Shown: positions 1 through 6,693 of the stretch, one piece after another
How positions within the stretch are numbered: the first letter of the stretch is position 1
Layout: every line of letters starts with the position of its first letter
NCBI GenBank assembly: GCA_937880075.1
Contig: CALFLM010000097.1
Coordinates: 1 to 12,222, forward strand
DNA from: an uncultured Romboutsia sp.
Lineage (GTDB): Bacteria > Bacillota > Clostridia > Peptostreptococcales > Peptostreptococcaceae
Reading direction: 5' to 3'
Length of the DNA: 12,222 nucleotides
Notes under the pieces: generated by a model
The model's input: the letters and a program-made list of their open reading frames with translations, nothing else
The model's database searches: none
What the model was told of the DNA's origin: nothing
Position numbers and translations under genes: made by a program

Positions 1-233
1 CTTGTAAAATAGCTATAGATTACATTTACACACTTTTATAAGTTCGATTACTATAGAAAGTACAACTAAAATTTTCATATCAAAGTAAACATTTATTACA
101 TGTAACTAATAATTTATACTATTATTAGTTACATATAATAAAACATCAGATGGAGATTGTTATGTATAGAATTGAATCATTAAAATTATTTGATGATATT
201 AGTAAAGTATCATAATTCTAGGTTTAATCATAT
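1..233. other. intergenic sequence left of dnaJ, no convincing gene
   Basis: AT-rich sequence between the dnaJ terminator and the window edge. It holds a perfect inverted repeat (100-134) and, just to its right on the plus strand, a 17-codon open frame at 162-215. That frame has GGAG six bases before its ATG and encodes MYRIESLKLFDDISKVS. It is too short to call a gene: it could be chance, or the stub of a decayed gene. No promoter with good hexamers is apparent. In many Firmicutes prmA follows dnaJ, so the next minus-strand gene may begin beyond position 1; that is inference only. Confidence 0.5.
100..134. repeat. inverted repeat, 14-bp perfect arms
   Basis: The left arm 100-113 (ATGTAACTAATAAT) and right arm 121-134 are exact reverse complements with a 7-base loop. 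Three more pairs form beyond one mismatch. No T-run follows on either strand, so it is not a classic intrinsic terminator. It may end a transcript coming from the left, act as an mRNA stem, or be a remnant. Confidence 0.5.
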
Positions 234-262
234 AAAAAAGTCCTAGGATAATCTCCTAGAAC
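234..262 (-). terminator. intrinsic terminator of the hrcA-grpE-dnaK-dnaJ operon
   Basis: Read on the minus strand, a 9-bp stem (GTTCTAGGA / TCCTAGGAC, one G-U pair) with a 5-base loop is followed directly by six T residues (234-239). It begins 6 bases after the dnaJ stop codon, which fits the end of the heat-shock operon. Confidence 0.9.
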
Positions 263-268
263 TTCTCT

Positions 269-1423
269 TTACTTCTTTTTAAATAAATTTTCTATCTTTT
301 TTCCAAAAGAGCTCTTTCTTTCATGAACTTCTTCACCACATTCTTGAGCAAATTGTCTTAAAAGCTCTTTTTGCTTTTCATTTAATTTCTTAGGAGTATC
401 AACTATAACTTTTACATATTGATCCCCTCTAGAGTTTCCTCTAAGTTTAGTGATTCCTTTTTCTCTTAGTCTAAATACAGTTCCTGTTTGAGTGCCTTCA
501 GGTATAGTATATTTAACCTTACCATCTAAAGTTGGAACTTCTATTTCATCACCTAATGCAGCTTGGCTAAATGTTATAGGCATTTCAAAGTATATGTCAA
601 ATCCATCTCTAGTAAATAGTGAATGAGGTTTTACATTTACAACTATATATAAATCTCCTCTTGGACCACCCTTGCTTCCAACTTCACCTTGACCTCCTAG
701 TTTGATCATTTGACCATCATCAATACCAGCTGGTATATCTACTTCTATAGTTTTTACCTTTCTAACACTTCCCTTACCTGAACACTTTGTACATGGAGTT
801 TCTAAAACTTCTCCTTCTCCACCACAAGTTGAACAAGTTCTTGAACTTGCTATATTACCAAATGGAGTTCTTTGTACTGTTCTAACTTCACCTTGACCAT
901 TACATGTTGGACAAGTTTTTTTAGATGTTCCAGGTTTTGCTCCACTACCATGACATTCATTACATTCTTCACTTCTATTTACTTTTATAGATGCTTTTTT
1001 ACCAAATGCTGCTTCTTCAAAGCTTATATTTACAGTTTGTCTTATATCGTCTCCACGCTCTGGACCTCTTCTTCTAGGTCTTGAACCACCGCCAAAACCT
1101 CCTCCAAATATATCACCGAATATATCTCCAAACATATCTTCAAATCCGCCACCGCCAAAACCTTGACCTCCGAATCCACCAAATCCACCTTGGCCATTTA
1201 CACCTTCATGACCAAATTGATCATAGTTTTGTCTTTTAGTTGCGTCTGACAGTACTTCATATGCTTCATTTACTTCTTTAAACTTTTCTTCTGCTTCTTT
1301 ATTATCTGGATTTCTATCTGGATGGTATTTCATAGCTAGCTTTCTATATGCCTTTTTTATTGCTTGTTCATCAGCATTTCTATCTACACCTAATACCTCA
1401 TAATAATCTCTTTTAGTACTCAA
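269..1423 (-). CDS. dnaJ: chaperone protein DnaJ (Hsp40)
   Basis: Cytoplasmic J-protein that delivers unfolded clients to DnaK and stimulates its ATPase. The 384-residue product is full length for the family. The J domain spans about residues 5-70, with the HPD motif at 34-36. A Gly/Phe-rich linker runs from about 77 to 115. Four CxxCxGxG zinc motifs lie at 154-161, 171-178, 197-204 and 211-218. The C-terminal client-binding domains extend to about 345. The start is read as TTG at 1423 because AAGGTGGTG lies six bases upstream and the product then begins MSTKRDYYEVLG, as is usual for DnaJ. Upstream in-frame ATG codons at 1504, 1492 and 1450 would add 27 or fewer unrelated residues and lie in or beside a strong hairpin. 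It is the last gene of the heat-shock operon, 169 bases after dnaK. The weak start codon and structured spacer suggest lower output than DnaK. Confidence 0.97.
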   Translation of the reverse strand: MSTKRDYYEVLGVDRNADEQAIKKAYRKLAMKYHPDRNPDNKEAEEKFKEVNEAYEVLSDATKRQNYDQFGHEGVNGQGGFGGFGGQGFGGGGFEDMFGDIFGDIFGGGFGGGSRPRRRGPERGDDIRQTVNISFEEAAFGKKASIKVNRSEECNECHGSGAKPGTSKKTCPTCNGQGEVRTVQRTPFGNIASSRTCSTCGGEGEVLETPCTKCSGKGSVRKVKTIEVDIPAGIDDGQMIKLGGQGEVGSKGGPRGDLYIVVNVKPHSLFTRDGFDIYFEMPITFSQAALGDEIEVPTLDGKVKYTIPEGTQTGTVFRLREKGITKLRGNSRGDQYVKVIVDTPKKLNEKQKELLRQFAQECGEEVHERKSSFGKKIENLFKKK

Positions 1424-1429
1424 TTTTGT

Positions 1430-1438
1430 CACCACCTT
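1430..1438 (-). promoter_or_regulatory. ribosome binding site that fixes the TTG start of dnaJ
   Basis: The minus strand reads AAGGTGGTG, then six bases, then TTG. No comparable Shine-Dalgarno sequence precedes the upstream ATG codons. This supports TTG at 1421-1423 as the true start. Confidence 0.75.
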
Positions 1439-1451
1439 AAATTTATACATA

Positions 1452-1489
1452 ATAATAGCTTGTAGAATATCAATACTACAAGCTATTAT
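1452..1489 (-). repeat. 14-bp perfect stem-loop in the dnaK-dnaJ spacer
   Basis: Arms 1452-1465 (ATAATAGCTTGTAG) and 1476-1489 are exact reverse complements around a 10-base loop. There is no U-run after it on the minus strand, so full termination is unlikely. It sits about 13 bases before the dnaJ ribosome binding site. It could slow decay of the upstream dnaK message, weaken read-through, or mark a processing point. A promoter-like TATTAT overlaps its right side on the minus strand, but the matching -35 is poor. Confidence 0.6.
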
Positions 1490-1535
1490 CATTATTTTAA
1501 GCATTTAATTTCATTATTAACGATACAATGCTTAT

Positions 1536-1589
1536 GAAAAGATACTCTTTTCTTATATATTAATTATATACAAATATGTCTATATTTGT
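1536..1589 (-). repeat. two small hairpins just after dnaK
   Basis: The first is ACAAATAT / ATATTTGT at 1570-1577 and 1582-1589 with a 4-base loop, starting three bases after the dnaK stop codon. The second is GAAAAGA / TCTTTTC at 1536-1542 and 1546-1552 with a 3-base loop. Neither has a proper T-run on the minus strand. With the larger hairpin at 1452-1489 they make the 169-base dnaK-dnaJ spacer unusually structured, which fits a role in 3'-end protection of dnaK mRNA. Confidence 0.4.
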
Positions 1590-1592
1590 AAC

Positions 1593-3431
1593 CTATTTTT
1601 CATCATTTACTTCTGTAAAGTCAGCATCAACTATATTATCATCTTGTGGTCCAGCTTGTTCTTGACCAGCATTAGCTTGTTGCTCAGCTTGAGCTTGTTG
1701 ATACATTTGCTCAGATATCTTATGGAACTTGTTCATTACTTCGTCCATAGCTTTTTTGATTTCTTCAGCAGTAGCACTTTCTTTTTCTTTAACAGCTTTT
1801 AATTCAGCTATTGCAGATTCTATTTGAGATTTATCATCAGCACTTACTTTATCACCAAGTTCATTTAATGTTTTTTCTGTTTGGTATATAGTAGAGTCAG
1901 CTTGATTTAATGCTTCTATTTTGTCTTTCTTTTGCTTATCAGCTTCAGCATTCATTTCAGCTTCTTTTACTTTTCTTTCTATTTCTTCTTCGCTTAAGTT
2001 AGTTCCTGAAGTTATAGTTACTTTTTGTTCTTTTCCAGTTCCTAAATCTTTGGCAGTAACGTGAACTATACCGTTAGCATCTATATCGAAAGTAACTTCT
2101 ATTTGAGGTATTCCTCTTGGTGCTGGTGGTATATCAGTTAATTGGAATCTACCTAAAGTTGTATTGTCATAAGACATACTTCTTTCACCTTGAAGTACAT
2201 GTATATCAACAGCAGTTTGGTTATCTGCAGCAGTTGAGAATACTTGAGACTTCTTAGTTGGTATTGTTGTATTTCTTTCTATTATCTTAGTCATTACATT
2301 ACCCATAGTTTCTATACCTAAAGATAATGGAGTTACATCAAGAAGTAATAAATCATTAACTTCTCCAGTTAAAACACCAGCTTGTATAGCAGCACCGGCA
2401 GCAACACATTCATCTGGATTTATACCTTTGTGTGGTTCTTTTCCTATAAACTTCTTAACAGCTTCTTGAACAGCTGGTATTCTTGTTGATCCACCAACTA
2501 ATAATACATCATCTATATCAGATGTAGAAAGACCAGCATCTTGTAATGCTCTTCTTGTTGGTTCCATAGTTTTTTCTACTAAGTGAGCAGTTAATTCATC
2601 AAATTTAGCTCTAGTTATATCTATTGTTAAGTGTTTTGGACCTTCAGCAGTAGCTGTTATGAAAGGTAAGTTTACGTTAGTTGTCATTGTTGATGATAAC
2701 TCTTTTTTAGCTTTTTCAGCAGCTTCTTTTAATCTTTGAAGAGCCATTTTATCATTTCTTAGGTCAACACCTTCAGTTTTTTTGAATTCTTCAGCTAAGT
2801 AGTCTATTAATACTTGGTCAAAATCATCTCCACCAAGTCTATTGTTACCTGCAGTAGCTAAAACTTCAAATGTTCCATCTCCTATTTCAAGTACAGAAAC
2901 GTCAAACGTTCCTCCACCTAAGTCAAATACTAATACTTTCTTTTCTTGATCTAATTTATCTAAACCATAAGCAAGAGCTGCTGCTGTTGGTTCATTTATT
3001 ATTCTCTTAACATCAAGACCAGCTATTCTACCTGCATCCTTAGTTGCTTGTCTTTGAGCATCTGTAAAGTATGCTGGAACTGTTATAACAGCTTCTTTAA
3101 CTGGTTGACCTAAGTAGCTTTCAGCATCAGCTTTTAACTTTTGTAAAGTTATAGCTGATATTTCTTGTGGAGTATATGCTTTACCATCTATATCAACTTT
3201 GTAATCTGTTCCCATGTGAGTTTTTATAGATATTATTGTTCTATCTGCATTTGTAACTGCTTGTCTTTTTGCAGGCTCTCCTACAATTCTATCTCCATCT
3301 TTAGTGAAAGCTACTACTGATGGAGTAGTTCTCATACCTTCTGCATTTGTTATAACTTGTGGCTCTCCACCTTCAAGTACTGCAACACAAGAGTTAGTTG
3401 TTCCTAAATCTATTCCTATTACTTTTGACAT
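1593..3431 (-). CDS. dnaK: chaperone protein DnaK (Hsp70)
   Basis: ATP-driven cytoplasmic chaperone that binds and releases exposed hydrophobic segments, working with DnaJ and GrpE. The 612-residue product is typical of Gram-positive DnaK, which lacks the insertion seen in the nucleotide-binding domain of Gram-negative homologues. Visible motifs are phosphate-1 IGIDLGTTNS (5-14), NEPTAAALAYG (146-156), phosphate-2 DLGGGTFD (170-177), the adenosine loop GGSTRIP (313-319) and the interdomain linker VNDLLLLDVTP (358-368). The substrate-binding beta domain and helical lid follow. A Gln/Ala-rich tail ends in an acidic stretch, DDNIVDADFTEV. The ATG start has a strong AGGAGGAAA seven bases upstream, the best ribosome binding site of the operon. 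The 125-base gap to grpE (3432-3556) is AT-rich and has no clear promoter or terminator. Confidence 0.99.
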   Translation of the reverse strand: MSKVIGIDLGTTNSCVAVLEGGEPQVITNAEGMRTTPSVVAFTKDGDRIVGEPAKRQAVTNADRTIISIKTHMGTDYKVDIDGKAYTPQEISAITLQKLKADAESYLGQPVKEAVITVPAYFTDAQRQATKDAGRIAGLDVKRIINEPTAAALAYGLDKLDQEKKVLVFDLGGGTFDVSVLEIGDGTFEVLATAGNNRLGGDDFDQVLIDYLAEEFKKTEGVDLRNDKMALQRLKEAAEKAKKELSSTMTTNVNLPFITATAEGPKHLTIDITRAKFDELTAHLVEKTMEPTRRALQDAGLSTSDIDDVLLVGGSTRIPAVQEAVKKFIGKEPHKGINPDECVAAGAAIQAGVLTGEVNDLLLLDVTPLSLGIETMGNVMTKIIERNTTIPTKKSQVFSTAADNQTAVDIHVLQGERSMSYDNTTLGRFQLTDIPPAPRGIPQIEVTFDIDANGIVHVTAKDLGTGKEQKVTITSGTNLSEEEIERKVKEAEMNAEADKQKKDKIEALNQADSTIYQTEKTLNELGDKVSADDKSQIESAIAELKAVKEKESATAEEIKKAMDEVMNKFHKISEQMYQQAQAEQQANAGQEQAGPQDDNIVDADFTEVNDEK

Positions 3432-3556
3432 AATACGTTTCCTCCTATATCTATATATAAATCTATTGATTTATTTACTTTTATAAATTTTTATCACTTA
3501 TTTTTAATTAAGCAACTTTTATATTTAGTCTTCATTAAAATAAAGTTTATATTTTA

Positions 3557-4120
3557 TTAACAAGAAACCTTAACCATACTTGCTCTTAAAACTTTATTTC
3601 CTAGTTTATATCCTTTTTGAAGTACCATAACAACTTTATTTGGTTCAACTCCATCCACACTTTCTTGCATTACTGCTAAATGTAAGTTAGGATCAAAATT
3701 TGCATCTTGTGCTTCAATTTCTTCTAAACCAAATTTTATTACCATATCTTTTAACTGCTTATAAACTAGTTCTACACCTTTAAACATAGTATCTTCTTTA
3801 TCTGTGCAAGCTTCTAATGCTCTTTCCATACTATCTATAACAGGTATTAATTCATTTAATATTTTTTCATTAGCAAAGATACCTATAGTTTCTTTTTCTT
3901 GTTGAGTTCTTCGTCTGTAGTTTGCATATTCTGCTTGAAGTCTTTTATATTGATCATTAAGAGCATCCATCTCATCTCTTAACTTTTTTTCTTCAAGATT
4001 TTCTTCTATATCAACTACATTTTCTTGGCTCTCTTCAGTAGTTTCTTCATTCTCAACTACTTCTTCTAAAACCTCATCTTTAACTATTTCTTCTTCTAAG
4101 ACAGTATCCTTATGTTCCAA
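3557..4120 (-). CDS. grpE: GrpE, nucleotide exchange factor of DnaK
   Basis: Releases ADP from DnaK and so resets the chaperone cycle. It acts as a cytoplasmic dimer held by a long N-terminal coiled coil. The 187-residue product has a very acidic, probably disordered, N-terminus (about 1-45, rich in Glu and Val). A heptad-like helix follows at about 45-105, then the compact beta domain. The GrpE signature region VLQKGYKLGNKVLRASMVKV (166-185) is intact. The start is TTG at 4120, nine bases after GAGGGG; no ATG is available in this frame near the ribosome binding site. It lies 18 bases after hrcA, so it is cotranscribed. The acidic N-terminus varies in length within the family, so the start is a little less certain than the rest. 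Confidence 0.97.
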   Translation of the reverse strand: MEHKDTVLEEEIVKDEVLEEVVENEETTEESQENVVDIEENLEEKKLRDEMDALNDQYKRLQAEYANYRRRTQQEKETIGIFANEKILNELIPVIDSMERALEACTDKEDTMFKGVELVYKQLKDMVIKFGLEEIEAQDANFDPNLHLAVMQESVDGVEPNKVVMVLQKGYKLGNKVLRASMVKVSC

Positions 4121-4138
4121 TACACTGCACCCCTCAAT

Positions 4139-5158
4139 TTATTTTTTATTAAATAATAAATTAATATAATTTACTATTGCATAAATCCTTGCATAATCCA
4201 TTCTTGTTGGACCTATAAAGCTTATCTTCCCTACTAAGTCCTTATCAATATTATATGTCGCTGTAACTATACTGCATTCTTTAGCTAATTCAAGATCATT
4301 ATCACTACCTATTATTATATTTACATTATCCTTTTGTATTCCTTTTGATTTTAGCATACTATCTATTGTTTCTTTTTTTTCTATCATATTTAAAAATGAT
4401 TTAGCTTTTATTATGTCATTAAATTCTGGATAATTAAATATGTTGGTTGCTCCATTTAAAGAAAATACAAATTCTTCTTCCGACATATTAAAGTTAAGAG
4501 CATCTATAAGTCCATCTATTAAATTAGAATATTCACCTATTTCATACTTTATAAATGCAATTAATCTTTCATCTATCTCTACTATACTTTTACCTAATAA
4601 TTTTCTAGTTAGATTGTCAGAGATTATATTTAATTTAGATTGATCTAAATATAAATTACTAATCAAGTTAGCCTTTTTAATATCGCCATTATTAGTTACA
4701 ACAATAAGTAATATTTTATTATCATCTATACTTACTAATTGTATGTGCTTTATAACATTTTGATTATTTAAACTTTTAGCTACAGCTACTGTTGTATAGT
4801 TAGTTAATTGAGATAATAACTTTGATGTTTCTTGAATTAAGTCTTTTATATGGCTTACATTATTTTGTATGCAATCTTGAATCAATTTCTTCTCTTCATT
4901 ACTTAATTCACTTTTACTCATAAGCATATCTACATATAACTTATACCCTTTTTCTGACGGAACCCTCCCTGCAGAAGTATGTGGCTGTATAAGATATCCT
5001 AATTCTTCTAAATCAGCCATTTCATTTCTTATAGTAGCAGCACTAATTCCTAAATCATGTTTTTTAGATATTGTTCTAGACCCTACCGCTTCGGCAGTTT
5101 CTATATAATCTTTAACTATAGCTTTGAGGATATTTAGTTTTCTTTCGTTTAGTTTCAT
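4139..5158 (-). CDS. hrcA: heat-inducible transcription repressor HrcA
   Basis: Repressor of class I heat-shock genes. It binds CIRCE operators as a dimer and needs the GroEL chaperonin to stay active (known for the Bacillus family). The 339-residue product has an N-terminal winged helix-turn-helix at about 1-75. Its recognition region includes GISAATIRNEMADLEELGYL (38-57) and the HrcA-typical HTSAGRVPSEKGYKLYVD (60-77). A GAF-like dimerisation domain follows. The start is ATG at 5158, six bases after GAGGAGG. An in-frame ATG at 5182 lies inside the CIRCE operator and lacks a binding site, so it is rejected. It is first in the operon, directly after the operator, giving autoregulation and coordinate control of grpE, dnaK and dnaJ. 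Confidence 0.98.
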   Translation of the reverse strand: MKLNERKLNILKAIVKDYIETAEAVGSRTISKKHDLGISAATIRNEMADLEELGYLIQPHTSAGRVPSEKGYKLYVDMLMSKSELSNEEKKLIQDCIQNNVSHIKDLIQETSKLLSQLTNYTTVAVAKSLNNQNVIKHIQLVSIDDNKILLIVVTNNGDIKKANLISNLYLDQSKLNIISDNLTRKLLGKSIVEIDERLIAFIKYEIGEYSNLIDGLIDALNFNMSEEEFVFSLNGATNIFNYPEFNDIIKAKSFLNMIEKKETIDSMLKSKGIQKDNVNIIIGSDNDLELAKECSIVTATYNIDKDLVGKISFIGPTRMDYARIYAIVNYINLLFNKK

Positions 5159-5175
5159 TTTACGCCTCCTCGCTG

Positions 5176-5202
5176 TTAGCACTCATTAAATCCGAGTGCT
5201 AA
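5176..5202. promoter_or_regulatory. CIRCE operator, perfect 9-9-9 match
   Basis: TTAGCACTC (5176-5184), a 9-base spacer and GAGTGCTAA (5194-5202) reproduce the established CIRCE consensus without a mismatch. It lies between the promoter -10 element and the hrcA ribosome binding site, where bound HrcA blocks transcription of the operon. It would also be in the 5' end of the transcript as a stem-loop. Confidence 0.98.
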
Positions 5203-5215
5203 AAAGATTATATAT

Positions 5216-5246
5216 ATTATATATCATTATTTTTTAGCATTGTCAA
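5216..5246 (-). promoter_or_regulatory. sigma-A promoter of the hrcA operon
   Basis: On the minus strand TTGACA (5241-5246) is a perfect -35. The -10 is either TATATA (5218-5223, spacing 17) or the better hexamer TATAAT (5216-5221, spacing 19); both overlap one AT-rich run. CIRCE follows within 14 bases. The -35 is about 10 bases beyond the hemW stop, so the promoter lies wholly in the hemW-hrcA gap. Confidence 0.85.
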
Positions 5247-5256
5247 TAGTTTTTAA

Positions 5257-6390
5257 CTAATCTATAAATTCTACAAATACAGTATTAGATATTTCTCTTC
5301 CTCTTTGAGTTAAAGCTATATTATTATTTTGCTCTATAATTAAGTTTAAATTCTTTAATTTGTCTAAAATATTATTGTATTTATGTTTAAAATTCACATT
5401 AAACTTTTCGTAGAATTCACATAAATTAATTCCTTTATTCATTCTAAGACCCATAAATATGAATTCTTCCATTTCATCTTTTTTACTTAGTGTATTTTTT
5501 TCTTCTATAGGCTTTTTATTATACTCTAAACATTTATTATACCCTTTAATATCACAAATATTACTATATCTATAATTATTTATGTAACCTGAGGCTCCTG
5601 GTCCTAGACCCAAATAATTATCACATTTCCAATATACTATATTATGTTTACATTCATATCCTTCTTTTGCATAATTAGATATTTCGTATTGATTATATCC
5701 ATTTTTATATAATGTATCTATTGTATAGTTATATATACTTATATCAACTTCTTCATCGTTAAGTTCAAATTCTTTATTTATATACATATCATAAAACTTA
5801 GTACCCTCTTCTAATATAAGTGAGTATGCAGATATATGTGACGGATTTAAATTTATTATTTTGTTTAATGTTTCTTTCCATTCATCAAATGATTGATTTG
5901 GAAGTGAATACATTAAATCAACATTTATATTATCTATTCCTATTTCTATTGCATCTTTATAATTTTTTTCAAATTGTTCATATGTATGTATTCTACCTAT
6001 ATACTTTAAATGATGATCTTGAGTAACTTGAAGACCCATACTTAATCTATTTATTCCTAAGGATTTTATAGCCTTTAATTTTACTTTATCTAAAGTTCCT
6101 GGATTACATTCCATAGTTATTTCAGCATCTTTGTCTATATTAAAATTACTATATATATTTTTCATAAGAGTAGTTAATTCCTCAGGAGTTAGGATACTAG
6201 GAGTACCTCCACCTAAAAATACACTAGTAAATTTTTTATTTTTAAATTCGTCTTTATATAATTCCATTTCTTTTTTGATGCTTATTAAATAATCTCTTTT
6301 TTGATTTTTCTCTTCTATTTTATAAGAGTTAAAATCGCAATAATTACATTTTTGTGCACAAAATGGTACGTGTACATATAATCCTAACAT
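5257..6390 (-). CDS. hemW: HemW, radical SAM heme chaperone (often annotated HemN-like)
   Basis: Predicted cytoplasmic or membrane-associated radical SAM protein that binds heme and passes it to client proteins. It is a relative of, but not the same as, oxygen-independent coproporphyrinogen oxidase HemN. The 377-residue product has the 4Fe-4S motif CAQKCNYCDF at 11-20. The three cysteines (11, 15, 18) are followed by Phe20, where true HemN has a further Cys. GGGTPS (60-65) is the SAM-binding GGE-like segment. HNIVYW (249-254) is the HNxxYW motif tied to heme binding in HemW. A C-terminal HemN-type domain ends the protein. The ATG start has AAGGAGA seven bases upstream. It has its own promoter and lies 98 bases before hrcA with no terminator between them, so some read-through into the heat-shock operon is possible. 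Position between lepA and hrcA is conserved in Firmicutes. Confidence 0.95.
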   Translation of the reverse strand: MLGLYVHVPFCAQKCNYCDFNSYKIEEKNQKRDYLISIKKEMELYKDEFKNKKFTSVFLGGGTPSILTPEELTTLMKNIYSNFNIDKDAEITMECNPGTLDKVKLKAIKSLGINRLSMGLQVTQDHHLKYIGRIHTYEQFEKNYKDAIEIGIDNINVDLMYSLPNQSFDEWKETLNKIINLNPSHISAYSLILEEGTKFYDMYINKEFELNDEEVDISIYNYTIDTLYKNGYNQYEISNYAKEGYECKHNIVYWKCDNYLGLGPGASGYINNYRYSNICDIKGYNKCLEYNKKPIEEKNTLSKKDEMEEFIFMGLRMNKGINLCEFYEKFNVNFKHKYNNILDKLKNLNLIIEQNNNIALTQRGREISNTVFVEFID

Positions 6391-6420
6391 TTATTTCTCC
6401 TTATCCATTTATTCTCTTAT

Positions 6421-6429
6421 ATTATACCA
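6421..6429 (-). promoter_or_regulatory. extended -10 promoter of hemW
   Basis: The minus strand reads TGGTATAAT: a perfect -10 (6421-6426) preceded by TG in the extended position. The -35 region, AGTGTA or nearby, is poor, which is usual for this promoter class. The expected start of transcription gives a leader of roughly 20-25 bases containing the hemW ribosome binding site. Confidence 0.65.
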
Positions 6430-6522
6430 ATATTTTTATTTTTTACACTGCTTATATTCTTTAAATGTACAAATTATAAGTATTATTTTAAATAAATATA
6501 CTTAGTAGCATATTTTTAATAA

Positions 6523-6642
6523 AAAATTCGCTTCGCTTATGTAAGCCAACAATATATCCTTTCTACTGCTTCGGATACATCCGTTGCTCAAATCATTAGC
6601 ATTTTAGATTATAATTATCTACAAACTAGATAATTTATAATC
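6523..6642. repeat. cluster of palindromes in the lepA-hemW gap, possible small intergenic repeat
   Basis: The gap 6391-6693 contains no gene. Besides the hemW promoter and the lepA terminator it holds three dyads. The first is GCTTATGTAAGC (6535-6546), flanked by a CGCTTCGC tract. The second is 6568-6587, with core CGGATACATCCG and outer GC/GC pairs around A-A mismatches. The third is an AT-rich stem, 6607-6621 with 6627-6642, paired with one bulge. On the minus strand the first dyad runs into GCGAAGCGAATTTTTTATT, so it could also terminate weakly. The GC-richer 6529-6587 segment stands out from its surroundings and resembles a small dispersed repeat or structured RNA. Copy number cannot be judged here. 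Confidence 0.4.
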
Positions 6643-6652
6643 CCTTAGTATA

Positions 6653-6688
6653 TAAAAAATACCTAAGTTTTAAACTTAGGCATTTTTT
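6653..6688 (-). terminator. intrinsic terminator of lepA, near-symmetric
   Basis: CCTAAGTTT and its partner (6662-6680) form a 9-bp stem five bases beyond the lepA stop region, followed on the minus strand by T6 at 6654-6659. A T6 run on the other side (6683-6688) makes it potentially bidirectional. Confidence 0.9.
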
Positions 6689-6693
6689 ATATT

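Noticed and set aside
872..1084. Plus-strand frame inside dnaJ, Cys/Phe/Thr-rich
   Set aside because: It is the antisense shadow of the DnaJ zinc-finger region, with no binding site and an unlikely composition. The same applies to the other plus-strand frames inside dnaK, hrcA, hemW, lepA, spoIIP and gpr.
1424..1504. Longer DnaJ starting at ATG 1504
   Set aside because: The 27 added residues are unlike any DnaJ N-terminus and are encoded by a strong hairpin. TTG 1423 has a good binding site and gives the family start.
5159..5182. Longer HrcA starting at ATG 5182
   Set aside because: The extra codons lie within the CIRCE operator and lack a ribosome binding site, whereas ATG 5158 follows GAGGAGG at normal spacing and gives the standard HrcA N-terminus.
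5257..6390. Coproporphyrinogen III dehydrogenase (HemN)
   Set aside because: Phe follows the third cysteine where HemN has CxC, and the HNxxYW heme-binding motif is present. Both indicate HemW.
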